A DNA stretch of 47,961 nt from Methylobacter sp. GTDB lineage: Bacteria; Pseudomonadota; Gammaproteobacteria; Methylococcales; Methylomonadaceae. A program made the translations under genes and the position numbers. This document shows positions 27,490 to 36,390 of this stretch, one piece after another (position 1 is the first letter of the stretch; each line of letters opens with the position of its first letter). The notes under the pieces were generated by a model. It was not told the DNA's origin, did not search any database, and saw only the letters and a program-made list of their open reading frames with translations. The DNA lies in the NCBI GenBank assembly GCA_030653985.1, contig JAURYJ010000013.1, positions 1 to 47,961 of the forward strand, in the 5' to 3' direction.

Positions 27490-29817
27490 TTAATATTTCA
27501 ACGACGCGCTAACAAAATAAGTGCGTTGCGGATAAGGATGGTTTTCAAAGGCATTCGCATCAAAAACATTATCGATCCCCGCTGAAATAGTACTTTTTAG
27601 TTCCCGACTAATCGGTAACCTGTACGTGGTTTTTAAGTCGACAAAAGTGGATTCATCAGTGCCGCCCATGACATTAGCGGCGGTATCGTTATTCTCCAGA
27701 CGCTGAAATGAATCACTGCGATAACGCACACCTACCGCCGCGTCCCAAGGTTGGATAATATGGTAGGTTAATGTTGCATTGGCCTGCAAGCTAGGTATGC
27801 GATCCCATTCATTACCGACCAGTGACGGATTGCGGCTATTTTGGGTAATTTGTTTATTCATAAAAATACCGTTAGCCATTAAGTCGACAGGCAGATTAAA
27901 CACTTCGTTTTGTTGATAAGTCAGATCTACACCGATAGCTTCGGTTTGTTCAATCGGTAAAAAGGTAGAAATGCTTTGTCCATTGATAGTCTGCAAGGTA
28001 CTCGCTATTTCGTTGTTGATTTGGTTGAAAAAGAAATTGGCGCGTACATAACCTCTGGGAATATCGTACTGGGTCATGAAGTTATGAAAATAGCCATTCT
28101 CAGGGCCCAAATCAGGTGCTGAAATGCTTAAGTTATTAAGTCTGGACACGCTGGCAAACATTTCTTCAGCAATCGGAAAACGATACGCTTTAGAAAACGA
28201 GTAACGGAAAATCCAGTTATCCGGTGAATATTCCAAAGACGCTTTAGGCGAAAAACGGGAGGCATCGCGGTCGGCGTAGTTTTGAATATTGTTGGTCGCG
28301 CCAAAAGTGCGCACATGGCCGTCAAGCGCTTGCCAGTGGTCAAACCGCCCTCCGGCCATCACGCTCCAGTCCGGCAAAAACCGCCACTCCAACTGCGAAA
28401 AAGCGCTGTTGGTTTGAGTCGCGCCGCCGCTATCGGTAGTTTTAAAATCGGTCGTTCCGCCCGCATAATTATCGCTGCTGTAAACATCCAGATTCAGGCT
28501 GGCATGATTAAATTGATAGCCACCCATAAAAGATAGGTCATCCCTACCCAAAAAATTATCGGTCGCCAATTTCACATCGTAAGTCGCCCACCAGGGTTTT
28601 TCATCAGAAATCTGGCCTTTGTTTTGATTTTGCGGATGGTTGGGATTCAGGGTTGAACTGATACTTCTGTCCTTGAACGCGTCGAAGTAACTGGCGGTGG
28701 TATCGATGCTCCAGTTATCCGAAATTTTGCCTTTGAGTCCCAAGCCATAATTCAGGGTCTGGCGCTGCGAGTCGCTGACCGAAAAAACCGAACCCGGCAC
28801 GGTAAAACGTTGTCCGTCGGGTGTTCTGTAGTTTTGGTTCGCTGACTGTCCGGCTGCTGTAGCACCTCCCCATACCGTATTGCCTGCGGCATTCCTTAAC
28901 AGACTGTTCGGATCGTCAACTTTGCCGACGCGATCTTCATAGGCAATAGTAAAACGCCCTTGCAGATCTTCGGTAAAGTCATAACCGAATTTGGCTTTAA
29001 ATAAATCGGTAGTTTGCCGGGCCACGCCAATATCACCATAAGCAAGCGCCGCCGCACCTTGAGGCGTTTGATAACTTTCGCCTCCGGCGACTGCGGTTCC
29101 GCCTGCCGCCGAACTTAATTGAGCGGCATTGATAGTCTGCGGCTGTCCCTCGTTTTCAAAACGGTTATAAGAGGCCCAAACACTGAACTTATCGATCTTG
29201 TCGCCTGCAGAAATAAAGGTTTTATAACCCATCAACGTTTCATTCCGCCCTGACCGATGCACATTCTGGAACATGCCGGTAGCATCCATTTGAGCTTCAA
29301 ATTTTTCCGGCATTTTAGTGTTCAAATTGACCACGCCGCCAAACGAATTACCGCCATATTGCGCAGAAAAAGGGCCGTAAAGGACTTCCGCCGATTCGAC
29401 TTCGCTGGGTGAGACCATCGACCATCTGGGCGCACCATTAAAGCTGGTGCGCAATGGATTATGCAACGGCATTCCATCACCGAACACCATAGTATGTGCC
29501 GTCTGGAACACATTAGAGCCGCGTACGCCCAAATTACCGTTGGGATCGCCCATGTAACGTTTGCGGACTAACAGGCCAGGGGTGAATTTTAAGAAATCCT
29601 CAACCGTAGTCGCATTCACTTTGGCTTCAACATCAGCTTTATCAATCGTATAGGTTGGTGTTGCCTTGGCCGTATCCGGAAACTTTCTATCGGTCACCGC
29701 GCCGTAGGTGACCATGTCCTCGCCCTGATATTTATCGGTTTTAGTCGCCTTCACCGGTTCGGCCGCAATCCCGCTGCCTAAATAACTCATTCCCAGTAAT
29801 AGTAGATATTTTTGCAT
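27490..29817 (-). CDS. TonB-dependent outer-membrane receptor
   Basis: About 775 residues from the ATG at 29817, which opens with a signal peptide (MQKYLLLLGMSYLGSGIAA). Plug domain at about 40-190: TPTYTIDKADVEAK, DFLKFTPGLLVRKR, LGVRGSNVF, EVLYGPFSAQYGGNSFGGVVNL. The rest is a 22-strand barrel ending in ...YFVSASLKY, an aromatic BAM signal. No N-terminal signalling (STN) domain. A TonB box may be DMVTYGA near residue 34. First gene of the block that ends with its own TonB/Exb energiser; the ligand is unknown, with a metal chelate as the guess. Confidence 0.93.
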   Translation of the reverse strand: MQKYLLLLGMSYLGSGIAAEPVKATKTDKYQGEDMVTYGAVTDRKFPDTAKATPTYTIDKADVEAKVNATTVEDFLKFTPGLLVRKRYMGDPNGNLGVRGSNVFQTAHTMVFGDGMPLHNPLRTSFNGAPRWSMVSPSEVESAEVLYGPFSAQYGGNSFGGVVNLNTKMPEKFEAQMDATGMFQNVHRSGRNETLMGYKTFISAGDKIDKFSVWASYNRFENEGQPQTINAAQLSSAAGGTAVAGGESYQTPQGAAALAYGDIGVARQTTDLFKAKFGYDFTEDLQGRFTIAYEDRVGKVDDPNSLLRNAAGNTVWGGATAAGQSANQNYRTPDGQRFTVPGSVFSVSDSQRQTLNYGLGLKGKISDNWSIDTTASYFDAFKDRSISSTLNPNHPQNQNKGQISDEKPWWATYDVKLATDNFLGRDDLSFMGGYQFNHASLNLDVYSSDNYAGGTTDFKTTDSGGATQTNSAFSQLEWRFLPDWSVMAGGRFDHWQALDGHVRTFGATNNIQNYADRDASRFSPKASLEYSPDNWIFRYSFSKAYRFPIAEEMFASVSRLNNLSISAPDLGPENGYFHNFMTQYDIPRGYVRANFFFNQINNEIASTLQTINGQSISTFLPIEQTEAIGVDLTYQQNEVFNLPVDLMANGIFMNKQITQNSRNPSLVGNEWDRIPSLQANATLTYHIIQPWDAAVGVRYRSDSFQRLENNDTAANVMGGTDESTFVDLKTTYRLPISRELKSTISAGIDNVFDANAFENHPYPQRTYFVSASLKY

Positions 29818-30144
29818 TGTTTTAATTTTTATTGTTGTGAACGATCCAATAAAAAAGCACATTACATGCCAAGCAACCAAGGCCGTAGCGGGTATCGAAT
29901 ATCAGCGCTACTGAACTTGATTTTTTAATTTACCGTAATTCATTGCTTACACTCAAGTAATCAATCACTTATCTTTTAGCCGCGAATTGATTTTTGCTTG
30001 CTTGACAGCTTTTTTAAATTAATGCGCTTGTCGTATCCTGGCTTACACGCGATTATCGGCGGTGTGTTTTTTAATAAAAATACGGCATATGCCGCACTTT
30101 AGTGTGTGAAATAACACAGTTTAATTGGATTTCTGTCCGCTAGG

Positions 30145-30621
30145 CTAACTTACCTGGACGTCCTTCAGAACAACTTGCAAGGCAGCGATTTGTGAAAGGG
30201 CTTTATCTAAGTTGTGGGCGCGAATAAATTCGCGCCCACAATATAAACTTAATGGCAGTGATCTTAAGCGGTCCGGGTGAAGCGACCAGCCGCCGCGTTT
30301 ATGCTCAAGCGCTACCGTCGCATTGAACGGCATCTGTTGATACAGGTTGCCGCCGGTGTCATTGTTCTGCCCTCTGACGTAATTTAAAACGGTTTTTCCG
30401 GTCAGGTTGCCGTATTTACCGGTTTCCAATAACAGCTTGGATCCGGAAACATCGACACCGAAAAGGTGCGCATCGTAATTATTCCGTTGCATTGACATCC
30501 TTCCCGTCCTAAAGGCATAGCTATCTACACAAGTTAAATTGTAGGGGCCTGACCTTTTATCAACGGCGCTTTTTATCAACGGCGCTTTGTTAAAATCGGT
30601 TAAAATGATAAATTCTGACAA
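30145..30621 (-). pseudogene. Remnant of a second TonB-dependent receptor
   Basis: An open frame of 158 codons, but only residues 44-113 (30283-30492) look like protein: NNYDAHLFGVDVSG...YVRGQNNDTGGNLYQQMPFNATVALEH is a stretch near the C-terminus of TonB receptors, close in style to OprC-type copper receptors. The first 43 residues and the end are unrelated, and the end is built on a palindromic repeat (GREFIR). There is no signal peptide, plug or barrel end. I read it as a decayed fragment, not a working gene. Confidence 0.7.
30214..30239. repeat. Palindromic repeat, copy 3 (single unit)
   Basis: A 26-base near-perfect palindrome: GTGGGCGCGAAT pairs with ATTCGCGCCCAC around AA. It is one unit of the larger elements at 1651 and 23504, and in the minus-strand frame of the receptor remnant it also reads GREFIR. 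Confidence 0.92.
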
Positions 30622-30903
30622 TAATCCTGTAACGGGTTAATAGCGTTCATGCAAACAACATATAACACTCCCGACTTGAGAATTAGTGCGACTAAAGGAG
30701 GTTATTGCACCGGTTCAGCTTCATACTGAAATGCCAATTAGCAGACAGCGGTACAATCAAATTTACCGACAAGACATACACAAAGGCCTGTATGTTCGTC
30801 TACGCAAGATACTCAAGGCCAAACCGTAACAGAAACGTCCAGAATAGTGCGTGCGTAAGCCTAAGCCTAAGCCTAAGCCTATTGAAATTGAAGCAACATA
30901 ATC
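30622..30903. other. Gap before the polysaccharide cluster
   Basis: No supported gene. It marks the boundary between the receptor block and the polysaccharide genes and holds a hexamer repeat (30856-30879). The strand of transcription switches here from minus to plus, so the promoter of the polysaccharide cluster is expected inside, but no clear -10/-35 pair was found. Confidence 0.4.
30856..30879. repeat. Hexamer tandem repeat, four units of TAAGCC
   Basis: Four exact copies of TAAGCC followed by TA, 25 bases before the small frame at 30904. Such short repeats can vary in number. Confidence 0.9.
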
Positions 30904-31005
30904 ATGACTAAAAATAGTTTTATATTTATGAGTATCGGCCATAATCCGGTTATTTCCACGCATAAGTGGGGCTTAGCATTGGAGAAAAGTGAGGTATTCG
31001 TATGA
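30904..31005 (+). CDS. Possible 33-residue upstream frame coupled to wzm
   Basis: An ATG frame of 33 residues (MTKNSFIFMSIGHNPV...EKSEVFV) whose TGA overlaps the ATG of the export permease by 4 bases, as in coupled translation. The ribosome site before it is weak. It may be a leader frame or chance; nothing in the sequence suggests a product function. Confidence 0.2.
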   Translation: MTKNSFIFMSIGHNPVISTHKWGLALEKSEVFV

Positions 31006-31832
31006 ATCCGCACGCTACGCCACCCGTCACCTTCAACTCCCTGGTTCGAGGCTTGTGGCGTAACCGTCAACTCACCTTACAAATGACCCGACGGGAAGTC
31101 GTTGGTCGCTACAAAGGATCAGTAATGGGGTTACTCTGGTCTTTCCTCAATCCGGTGTTCATGCTGGTGGTATACACTTTTGTTTTTTCAGTGGTGTTCA
31201 AGGCTCGCTGGGGTGTAGATGGTAATGACAGCAAAACCCAATTTGCCGTCGTTCTGTTTGTTGGCATGATTGTGCATGGCTTGTTTGCCGAAGTGCTAAA
31301 TCGTGCGCCATTGCTGATTCTCTCTAACATTAATTACGTCAAAAAAGTTATTTTTCCTCTGGAAATTCTGCCTGTCATCAGCATGGGCGCTGCGCTATTT
31401 CATAGCCTAGTCAGCCTGACTGTGTTACTGATAGCCTTTGTTATTTTTAATAGCTACCTGCACTGGACGGTAATTTTCATCCCGCTAGTACTATTTCCGC
31501 TGGTCATCCTCACGCTAGGCTTTGCCTGGATGCTGGCATCCCTGGGCGTATTCTTACGTGACGTTGGCCAAACCATTGGCATCGTCACCACCGTGATGAT
31601 GTTTCTATCTCCGGTATTCTTCCCGATCACCTCCTTGCCGGAAGCATACCGCCCATTGATGATGGCTAACCCGCTGACTTTTATCATTGAACAATCCCGC
31701 GAAGTGCTTATTTGGGGACATCCGCCAAACTGGATGGGACTGGGTATTTATACTCTGGTTGCCACCGCTATAGCATGGTCAGGTTATGCATGGTTCCAAA
31801 AAACCAAAAAGGGATTTGCTGATGTACTCTAA
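31002..31832 (+). CDS. wzm: ABC-2 polysaccharide export permease (Wzm-like)
   Basis: 276 residues with six hydrophobic segments. The start of the first cytoplasmic domain, RREVVGRYKGSVMGLLWSFLNPVFMLVVYTFVF (motif split over 33 residues), is the hallmark of Wzm/TagG/KpsM permeases. The middle shows GLFAEVLNRAPLLILSNINYVKKVIFPLEILP. It exports lipid-linked polysaccharide, such as O antigen, across the inner membrane with the Wzt ATPase encoded next. Purine-rich site GAAAAGTGAGG upstream. A small frame bridges it to wzt. Confidence 0.94.
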   Translation: MNPHATPPVTFNSLVRGLWRNRQLTLQMTRREVVGRYKGSVMGLLWSFLNPVFMLVVYTFVFSVVFKARWGVDGNDSKTQFAVVLFVGMIVHGLFAEVLNRAPLLILSNINYVKKVIFPLEILPVISMGAALFHSLVSLTVLLIAFVIFNSYLHWTVIFIPLVLFPLVILTLGFAWMLASLGVFLRDVGQTIGIVTTVMMFLSPVFFPITSLPEAYRPLMMANPLTFIIEQSREVLIWGHPPNWMGLGIYTLVATAIAWSGYAWFQKTKKGFADVL

Positions 31833-32007
31833 CAATACCCTAGCGATCCTGACGAAATCGATCTCTAGTTTTCTATTCCTCGACCCATTCACGCTTAACA
31901 CCGAGCAATTATGTAATGTGTTGGATGATGGTGTTGCCGCATTCATTACTTGGAGCAGCTTTTTCTGGTTTGAGGTGACATCTAGGGATTTTACCAATGC
32001 CTTCTGA
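31822..32007 (+). CDS. Possible 61-residue protein bridging wzm and wzt
   Basis: This frame opens at an ATG inside the last codons of wzm and closes 11 bases after the start of wzt, so it exactly fills the gap and overlaps both. The product would have hydrophobic, aromatic segments (SISSFLFLDPF, GVAAFITWSSFFWFEV) and an amphipathic middle (LNTEQLCNVLDDG). The pattern is loosely like small holin-type membrane proteins, but the match is weak. It may be real and coupled, or a decayed remnant. Confidence 0.35.
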   Translation: MYSNNTLAILTKSISSFLFLDPFTLNTEQLCNVLDDGVAAFITWSSFFWFEVTSRDFTNAF

Positions 32008-34153
32008 GCCAGCCATTAGCATCAAAAACCTGAGTAAGTGTTATCAACTTTATGCCCAGCCGAGTGACCGTTTAAAGCAGTTTTTATGGCGCGGCAGGCG
32101 GCAGTATTTTCGTGAGTTCTGGGCGCTGCGAGATGTCAGTTTTGAGATCGCTAAGGGCGAAGTACTGGGCATCATAGGCCGAAACGGTGCGGGCAAGTCC
32201 ACCCTGCTACAATTACTCTGCGGCACTCTCACGCCTACTGCCGGTGAAGTCAAGGTACATGGCCGCATTGCCGCCCTTCTGGAGCTCGGATCCGGATTTA
32301 ACCCGGAGTTCAGTGGTCGCGAGAACGTCTACCTGTCCGCCTCTATTTTGGGACTGTCCAAGCAAGAGATCGAGCAACGTTTCGAGGAGATCGTGGAATT
32401 TTCCGGCATTCGCGACTTCATCGACCAACCGGTAAAAACCTACTCCAGCGGCATGTACGTGCGCCTGGCTTTTTCAGTGGCGACCAGCGTCGACCCTGAC
32501 ATTCTGGTAATCGACGAGGCTTTGTCGGTAGGCGATGGCGAGTTTGCCCGTAAATCCTTCGACCGCATCCGCGACATGAAAAAAGCAGGCAAGACCATTC
32601 TGTTCTGTTCGCATTCCCTGTATCAGGTGGAAGCCTTCTGTGACCGGGTGTTGTGGTTGGATCATGGCGATATCAAGCTATTTGGCAATCCGCAAGAGAC
32701 CGTGCAGGGCTACAGCATCTCGCTGCTCGGCGGGGAAAAAACCGAGTCTACCGCGCCATTAACGACAACTCCGTCAGCCATTCCCGCACCTGAGGGCTAC
32801 GCTCGGCTCTGCCAGGTCGAAGTCAGTCTGGATGGTGAGATTGGATCTGTGCTCCGGGGGCGTCCTGACGAAAACGATCTGTCCATCCGCTTGCAATTCG
32901 AATCCGATCCGAAACTGCCCGCACCGACTGTCGGCGTAACCATCAGTTACGGCACGCTGATGACGGTAGCCTGCGTCGTGAGCCGCTCAGAAAACGTGCT
33001 GATCGAACGGAACCAACACGGCAGCGGCGAAGTGACTATCGACTTTCCTGCCCTGCCGCTGCGCAAAGGGGAATATCTTGTCGCCGCTTATCTAGGTAAC
33101 GAGGATGCCGTGCATATTTACGACAGTGTACAAATCGCGGCCACGCTGCAAATCGATGACCCTCTACCGGAACCCGGCCTGGTGAATTTAGTACATCACT
33201 GGCGTACGTCGGCCGGACACAGCATGGCATTCACACCCGCTTCGGCACCGAAAGACGCCAACTGGCAATTGCTCAAGCTATTTACCGGCCGCCCTTTCTG
33301 GGTTGACCCGGCCGACAGCTTGCAACTCGCCAAGTCCGGCATGTTTGAGCCCCTTGAGACGGCATTGTTACGAGACCTCATAAAGCCTGGAGACAGGGTG
33401 CTGGATATCGGCGCTAACATGGGTTATTACACCGTCCTGTTTGCCGATTGGGTCGGCGCATCCGGCATTGTCCATGCCGTTGAGCCTGACCCGGATAATG
33501 TGGCGCTACTGGACGCCAATACTCGGGATTTCCAGCAGCAGGGCCGCGTTCACCTGCATACACTGGCCCTTAGCGAGTCATCGGGTACCGCCAAACTGTT
33601 CCGCAGTAAAGACAATGTTGGCATGCACCGCCTCTACGACTCTATTTGCTGCGATGGATCTTTCATGGAAGTCGCCATGTGTCGCGGCGATGACTTGGCT
33701 CTAGCCCCCCTCGATGTCATCAAGATCGACATTGAAGGCTATGAAGCCTTTGCTTTGCGCGGTCTAAGCGATACCCTGACGCATAGCCCGAACCTAAAGA
33801 TTTTATGCGAATTCTCGCCTCTTTCGATGCTGGAAGCCGGCGTACAACCGCTGCAATGGCTGGAATGGATGGAAGTCTTGGGCTTTATCGCTATCGCGCA
33901 TAACGGGACATCCTGGTCGCCGGTGGTGCATGACGAGCTGAAACAACATGTAAACTGTTTAACCGATATTGATTTGACTGAACTCACGTCAACATTAAAA
34001 ACACGTAATAATGACGCCATTACCGACGCAGCGATTGAGGCGGCAGCAGCCTGCGGCTATCCCCGCCCGATTCTTGAAAATCTGCTTTGGGTAAGAAAAG
34101 AATCATTACAGGACCTGATTGATAACGGCATTGTGTTCAATGTTAAGACCTAA
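31997..34153 (+). CDS. wzt: Wzt-type ABC ATPase fused to a sugar-binding domain and an FkbM methyltransferase
   Basis: 718 residues in three parts. ABC ATPase, about 1-245: Walker A GRNGAGKST, signature YSSGMYVRLAF, Walker B ILVIDEALSVGD, switch His SHSL. Wzt C-terminal-type beta domain, about 265-395, which in known systems recognises the end of the O-polysaccharide. FkbM-type SAM methyltransferase, about 445-660: DIGANMGYYTVLFADW at about 469, HAVEPDPDN, VIKIDIEGYEAFALRGL. The fusion suggests one protein both caps the chain by methylation and gates its export with Wzm. No frameshift is seen at the joins. Confidence 0.92.
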   Translation: MPSEPAISIKNLSKCYQLYAQPSDRLKQFLWRGRRQYFREFWALRDVSFEIAKGEVLGIIGRNGAGKSTLLQLLCGTLTPTAGEVKVHGRIAALLELGSGFNPEFSGRENVYLSASILGLSKQEIEQRFEEIVEFSGIRDFIDQPVKTYSSGMYVRLAFSVATSVDPDILVIDEALSVGDGEFARKSFDRIRDMKKAGKTILFCSHSLYQVEAFCDRVLWLDHGDIKLFGNPQETVQGYSISLLGGEKTESTAPLTTTPSAIPAPEGYARLCQVEVSLDGEIGSVLRGRPDENDLSIRLQFESDPKLPAPTVGVTISYGTLMTVACVVSRSENVLIERNQHGSGEVTIDFPALPLRKGEYLVAAYLGNEDAVHIYDSVQIAATLQIDDPLPEPGLVNLVHHWRTSAGHSMAFTPASAPKDANWQLLKLFTGRPFWVDPADSLQLAKSGMFEPLETALLRDLIKPGDRVLDIGANMGYYTVLFADWVGASGIVHAVEPDPDNVALLDANTRDFQQQGRVHLHTLALSESSGTAKLFRSKDNVGMHRLYDSICCDGSFMEVAMCRGDDLALAPLDVIKIDIEGYEAFALRGLSDTLTHSPNLKILCEFSPLSMLEAGVQPLQWLEWMEVLGFIAIAHNGTSWSPVVHDELKQHVNCLTDIDLTELTSTLKTRNNDAITDAAIEAAAACGYPRPILENLLWVRKESLQDLIDNGIVFNVKT

Positions 34154-34168
34154 GCGATAAAGATAATC

Positions 34169-35152
34169 ATGTCACTTTCTAAGAAAATAGCGATTGAGCC
34201 GCAGACATGGGTAAAGCAATGGGCGCATCATGAAAACGAAGCCGAACTGCTAAACTTATTTCAAGCGTCTTTCGGCTATCGGATGCCACTCGAACTCTGG
34301 CGCTGGAAATACCGGGGTCTGGACATGCTGGGCACGTTGTTGCGTGGTGACGGTCGTGCAATCGCTTTTTATGGCGCGATGCCACGCGCTATTCATCGGT
34401 TCGGTTTACCGGCAACCGCTGTGCAAATCGGCGACGTGATGGTTCACCCCGATGAACGCGGAACTCTGACGCGCAAAGGCGCTTTCTTCCACGCAGCCGC
34501 GAGTTTTCTCGAACGCTTCGTTGGCGAAGATAAAGCTTTTCCAATAGCCTTTGGCTTTCCATCGGCAAAAGTATTCCGTCTTGCTGCACGACTGGGCCTT
34601 TACGAGAGGGTCGGCGAATTGATGCGCGTGTCCTGGCCTGCCCTCCAAACCCGACCAAGCTACAGCGTTCGCCTGCGCCCCCTAAGCCAGAACCAAGGCG
34701 CGACAGTCGACCGGTTATGGCTTGAAATGGCCGATGCCTTGCAGGATCAGGTTGTCGGCGTACGTGACTGGGCCTATCTGCAACAGCGTTATCTGGATCA
34801 TCCCACCGTGGATTATCAGCTTTATCTGGCATCGTCTCGACTAACAGGATCGCCGATTGGTATCGTCGTGACCCGCATTCTGGACGACGCAGTAGAACTG
34901 CTGGACATCATCGCCCCCCCACAACGTGTGGCTACACTGATACATTGCCTGCGTCGTCTGACCTGGAACCTGGGCAAGCCGCAGGCTTATGCCTGGATCA
35001 CCGCACAACATGCCCCTCTATTGGCCGGTAATACCGGCGAGATTACCCCGACCGACATCATTATTCCGCATAATCATTGGACGCCAGGCATTCCAGCCGC
35101 TGAATTGCTAGATCGCTGGTGGCTGATGGGTGGGGATACGGATTTTCGTTAA
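34169..35152 (+). CDS. GNAT-family acyltransferase in the polysaccharide cluster
   Basis: 327 residues. The N-terminal half has GNAT features: LFQASFGYRMPLELWRWKY, then VQIGDVMVHPDERGTLTRKGAFFHAAASFLE, where the R/GxxRxxG-like acetyl-CoA loop is expected, and IAFGFPSAKVFRLAARLGLYERVGE. A second, GNAT-like half follows (DAVELLDIIAP, ...AYAWITAQHAPLL). It probably adds an acyl group to a sugar of the exported polymer. Substrate unknown. Starts 15 bases after the wzt fusion. Confidence 0.75.
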   Translation: MSLSKKIAIEPQTWVKQWAHHENEAELLNLFQASFGYRMPLELWRWKYRGLDMLGTLLRGDGRAIAFYGAMPRAIHRFGLPATAVQIGDVMVHPDERGTLTRKGAFFHAAASFLERFVGEDKAFPIAFGFPSAKVFRLAARLGLYERVGELMRVSWPALQTRPSYSVRLRPLSQNQGATVDRLWLEMADALQDQVVGVRDWAYLQQRYLDHPTVDYQLYLASSRLTGSPIGIVVTRILDDAVELLDIIAPPQRVATLIHCLRRLTWNLGKPQAYAWITAQHAPLLAGNTGEITPTDIIIPHNHWTPGIPAAELLDRWWLMGGDTDFR

Positions 35153-35223
35153 TGGCAATCATCATTTTAATCCATGCCAATACAATAAACCTGACAACGC
35201 AACTGCCTGAAGGATTTTAAACC

Positions 35224-36390
35224 ATGCGGATTCTGATGGTCACCCGCGAAACACAGGCGGATAAACGCTACGGACTGGGGCGAAGCCTAACTCCGTTAAT
35301 TGCCGAATTCAAGCGCCGGGGCATTGACGCAGATACTATTTGCCAAGCCGATTTGGGCGTACGGGCATTGTTATGGCAAGGCAAACTACAACAACTATCG
35401 CACCGGCTATTGGACAGGCTAAACGGCCAAACCGATTTTGCCACGCTGTTCTCAGTGGTGTTAGAGCGCTTTAACATGGGCAGACTGGCGGCTAAAATTT
35501 GTGCAAAAAATCATTACACGCATGTGCATTGTCATGACCCCATCATCGCTGCAGGCTATCGTCTTTTTTCGTTATTTTCATTGTCCGCTCAAGTCCGCTG
35601 GGGAATAACCGAACACGGATTCGGCAGCTACAGCCAAGCTATCTATGCTGATGGCGTGCGCATGGGGCCGCGTATTTTGTCCTTATTGACTCACTGGGAG
35701 GCTCATACCTTAAGTCAGGCGGCCTGGGTTGTAACGCCGAGCCATAGCGCTGCTTTACAACTGGCTAAGGATCTCGGTTGCCCATCGATAGCCGACACCT
35801 GGCATGTTATTTACCATGCCAGGCCCGACATCAATTGCTATCACAAACAAGCCGCTCGCCAACAACTTAACTGGACCGATGAATATTTCTACCTACTTAG
35901 CGTGGGTCGAATTGCCCCCGTTAAACAGTTTCCGCTACTGGTTGAGGCCTGCGCAAAAGCCGCCAACGCTAAGCCGGTGCAGTTGGTTATTTTGGGCGAG
36001 GGCGAATATGAGCCGCTGCAAGATCTTGGCAAACGACTGCAACTAAAGCGACCCATACAATTTGCAAGCACCGATAACGTCGGCTTGTATTTAAGTGCGG
36101 CGGATTTATACGTCAGCACCTCGGCATCAGAGTCGTTCGGTCTGGCTAATTTGGAAGCCATGACCTCCGGTGTTGCGGTACTCTGTACTGCGGTCGGCGC
36201 CGTAGCGGAAATTGTCGATACCGGCGGCGTACTGGTGGCCGCCAATCTTGAGGCCGTTACCAGCGCTCTCCAGCACTTAATTTCCGACAACGACGCCAGA
36301 CTGGCGATTGCAAAACGCGGTCTGCAAAGAGCTCAATCGTGGCCTGACATCAAAACCATCGCCGATCACTATGAAAAAATTTATCAATAA
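35224..36390 (+). CDS. Glycosyltransferase family 4 (GT-B fold)
   Basis: 388 residues. N-terminal nucleotide-free half with CHDPIIAAGYRLFSLFS and GITEHGFGSYSQAIYADG; C-terminal half with LLSVGRIAPVKQFPLLVEA, LVILGEGEY, and the donor site SASESFGLANLEAMTSGVAVLCTAVGAV containing the EX7E motif (E at about 301 and 309). It adds a sugar from a nucleotide donor during assembly of the surface polysaccharide in the cytoplasm. Overlaps the PIG-L gene by 20 bases. Confidence 0.9.
   Translation: MRILMVTRETQADKRYGLGRSLTPLIAEFKRRGIDADTICQADLGVRALLWQGKLQQLSHRLLDRLNGQTDFATLFSVVLERFNMGRLAAKICAKNHYTHVHCHDPIIAAGYRLFSLFSLSAQVRWGITEHGFGSYSQAIYADGVRMGPRILSLLTHWEAHTLSQAAWVVTPSHSAALQLAKDLGCPSIADTWHVIYHARPDINCYHKQAARQQLNWTDEYFYLLSVGRIAPVKQFPLLVEACAKAANAKPVQLVILGEGEYEPLQDLGKRLQLKRPIQFASTDNVGLYLSAADLYVSTSASESFGLANLEAMTSGVAVLCTAVGAVAEIVDTGGVLVAANLEAVTSALQHLISDNDARLAIAKRGLQRAQSWPDIKTIADHYEKIYQ

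Noticed and set aside
30705..30911. Plus-strand open frame of 68 codons ahead of the polysaccharide cluster
   Set aside because: Its end is a Ser/Leu run made by the hexamer repeat, and there is no ribosome site or known pattern.
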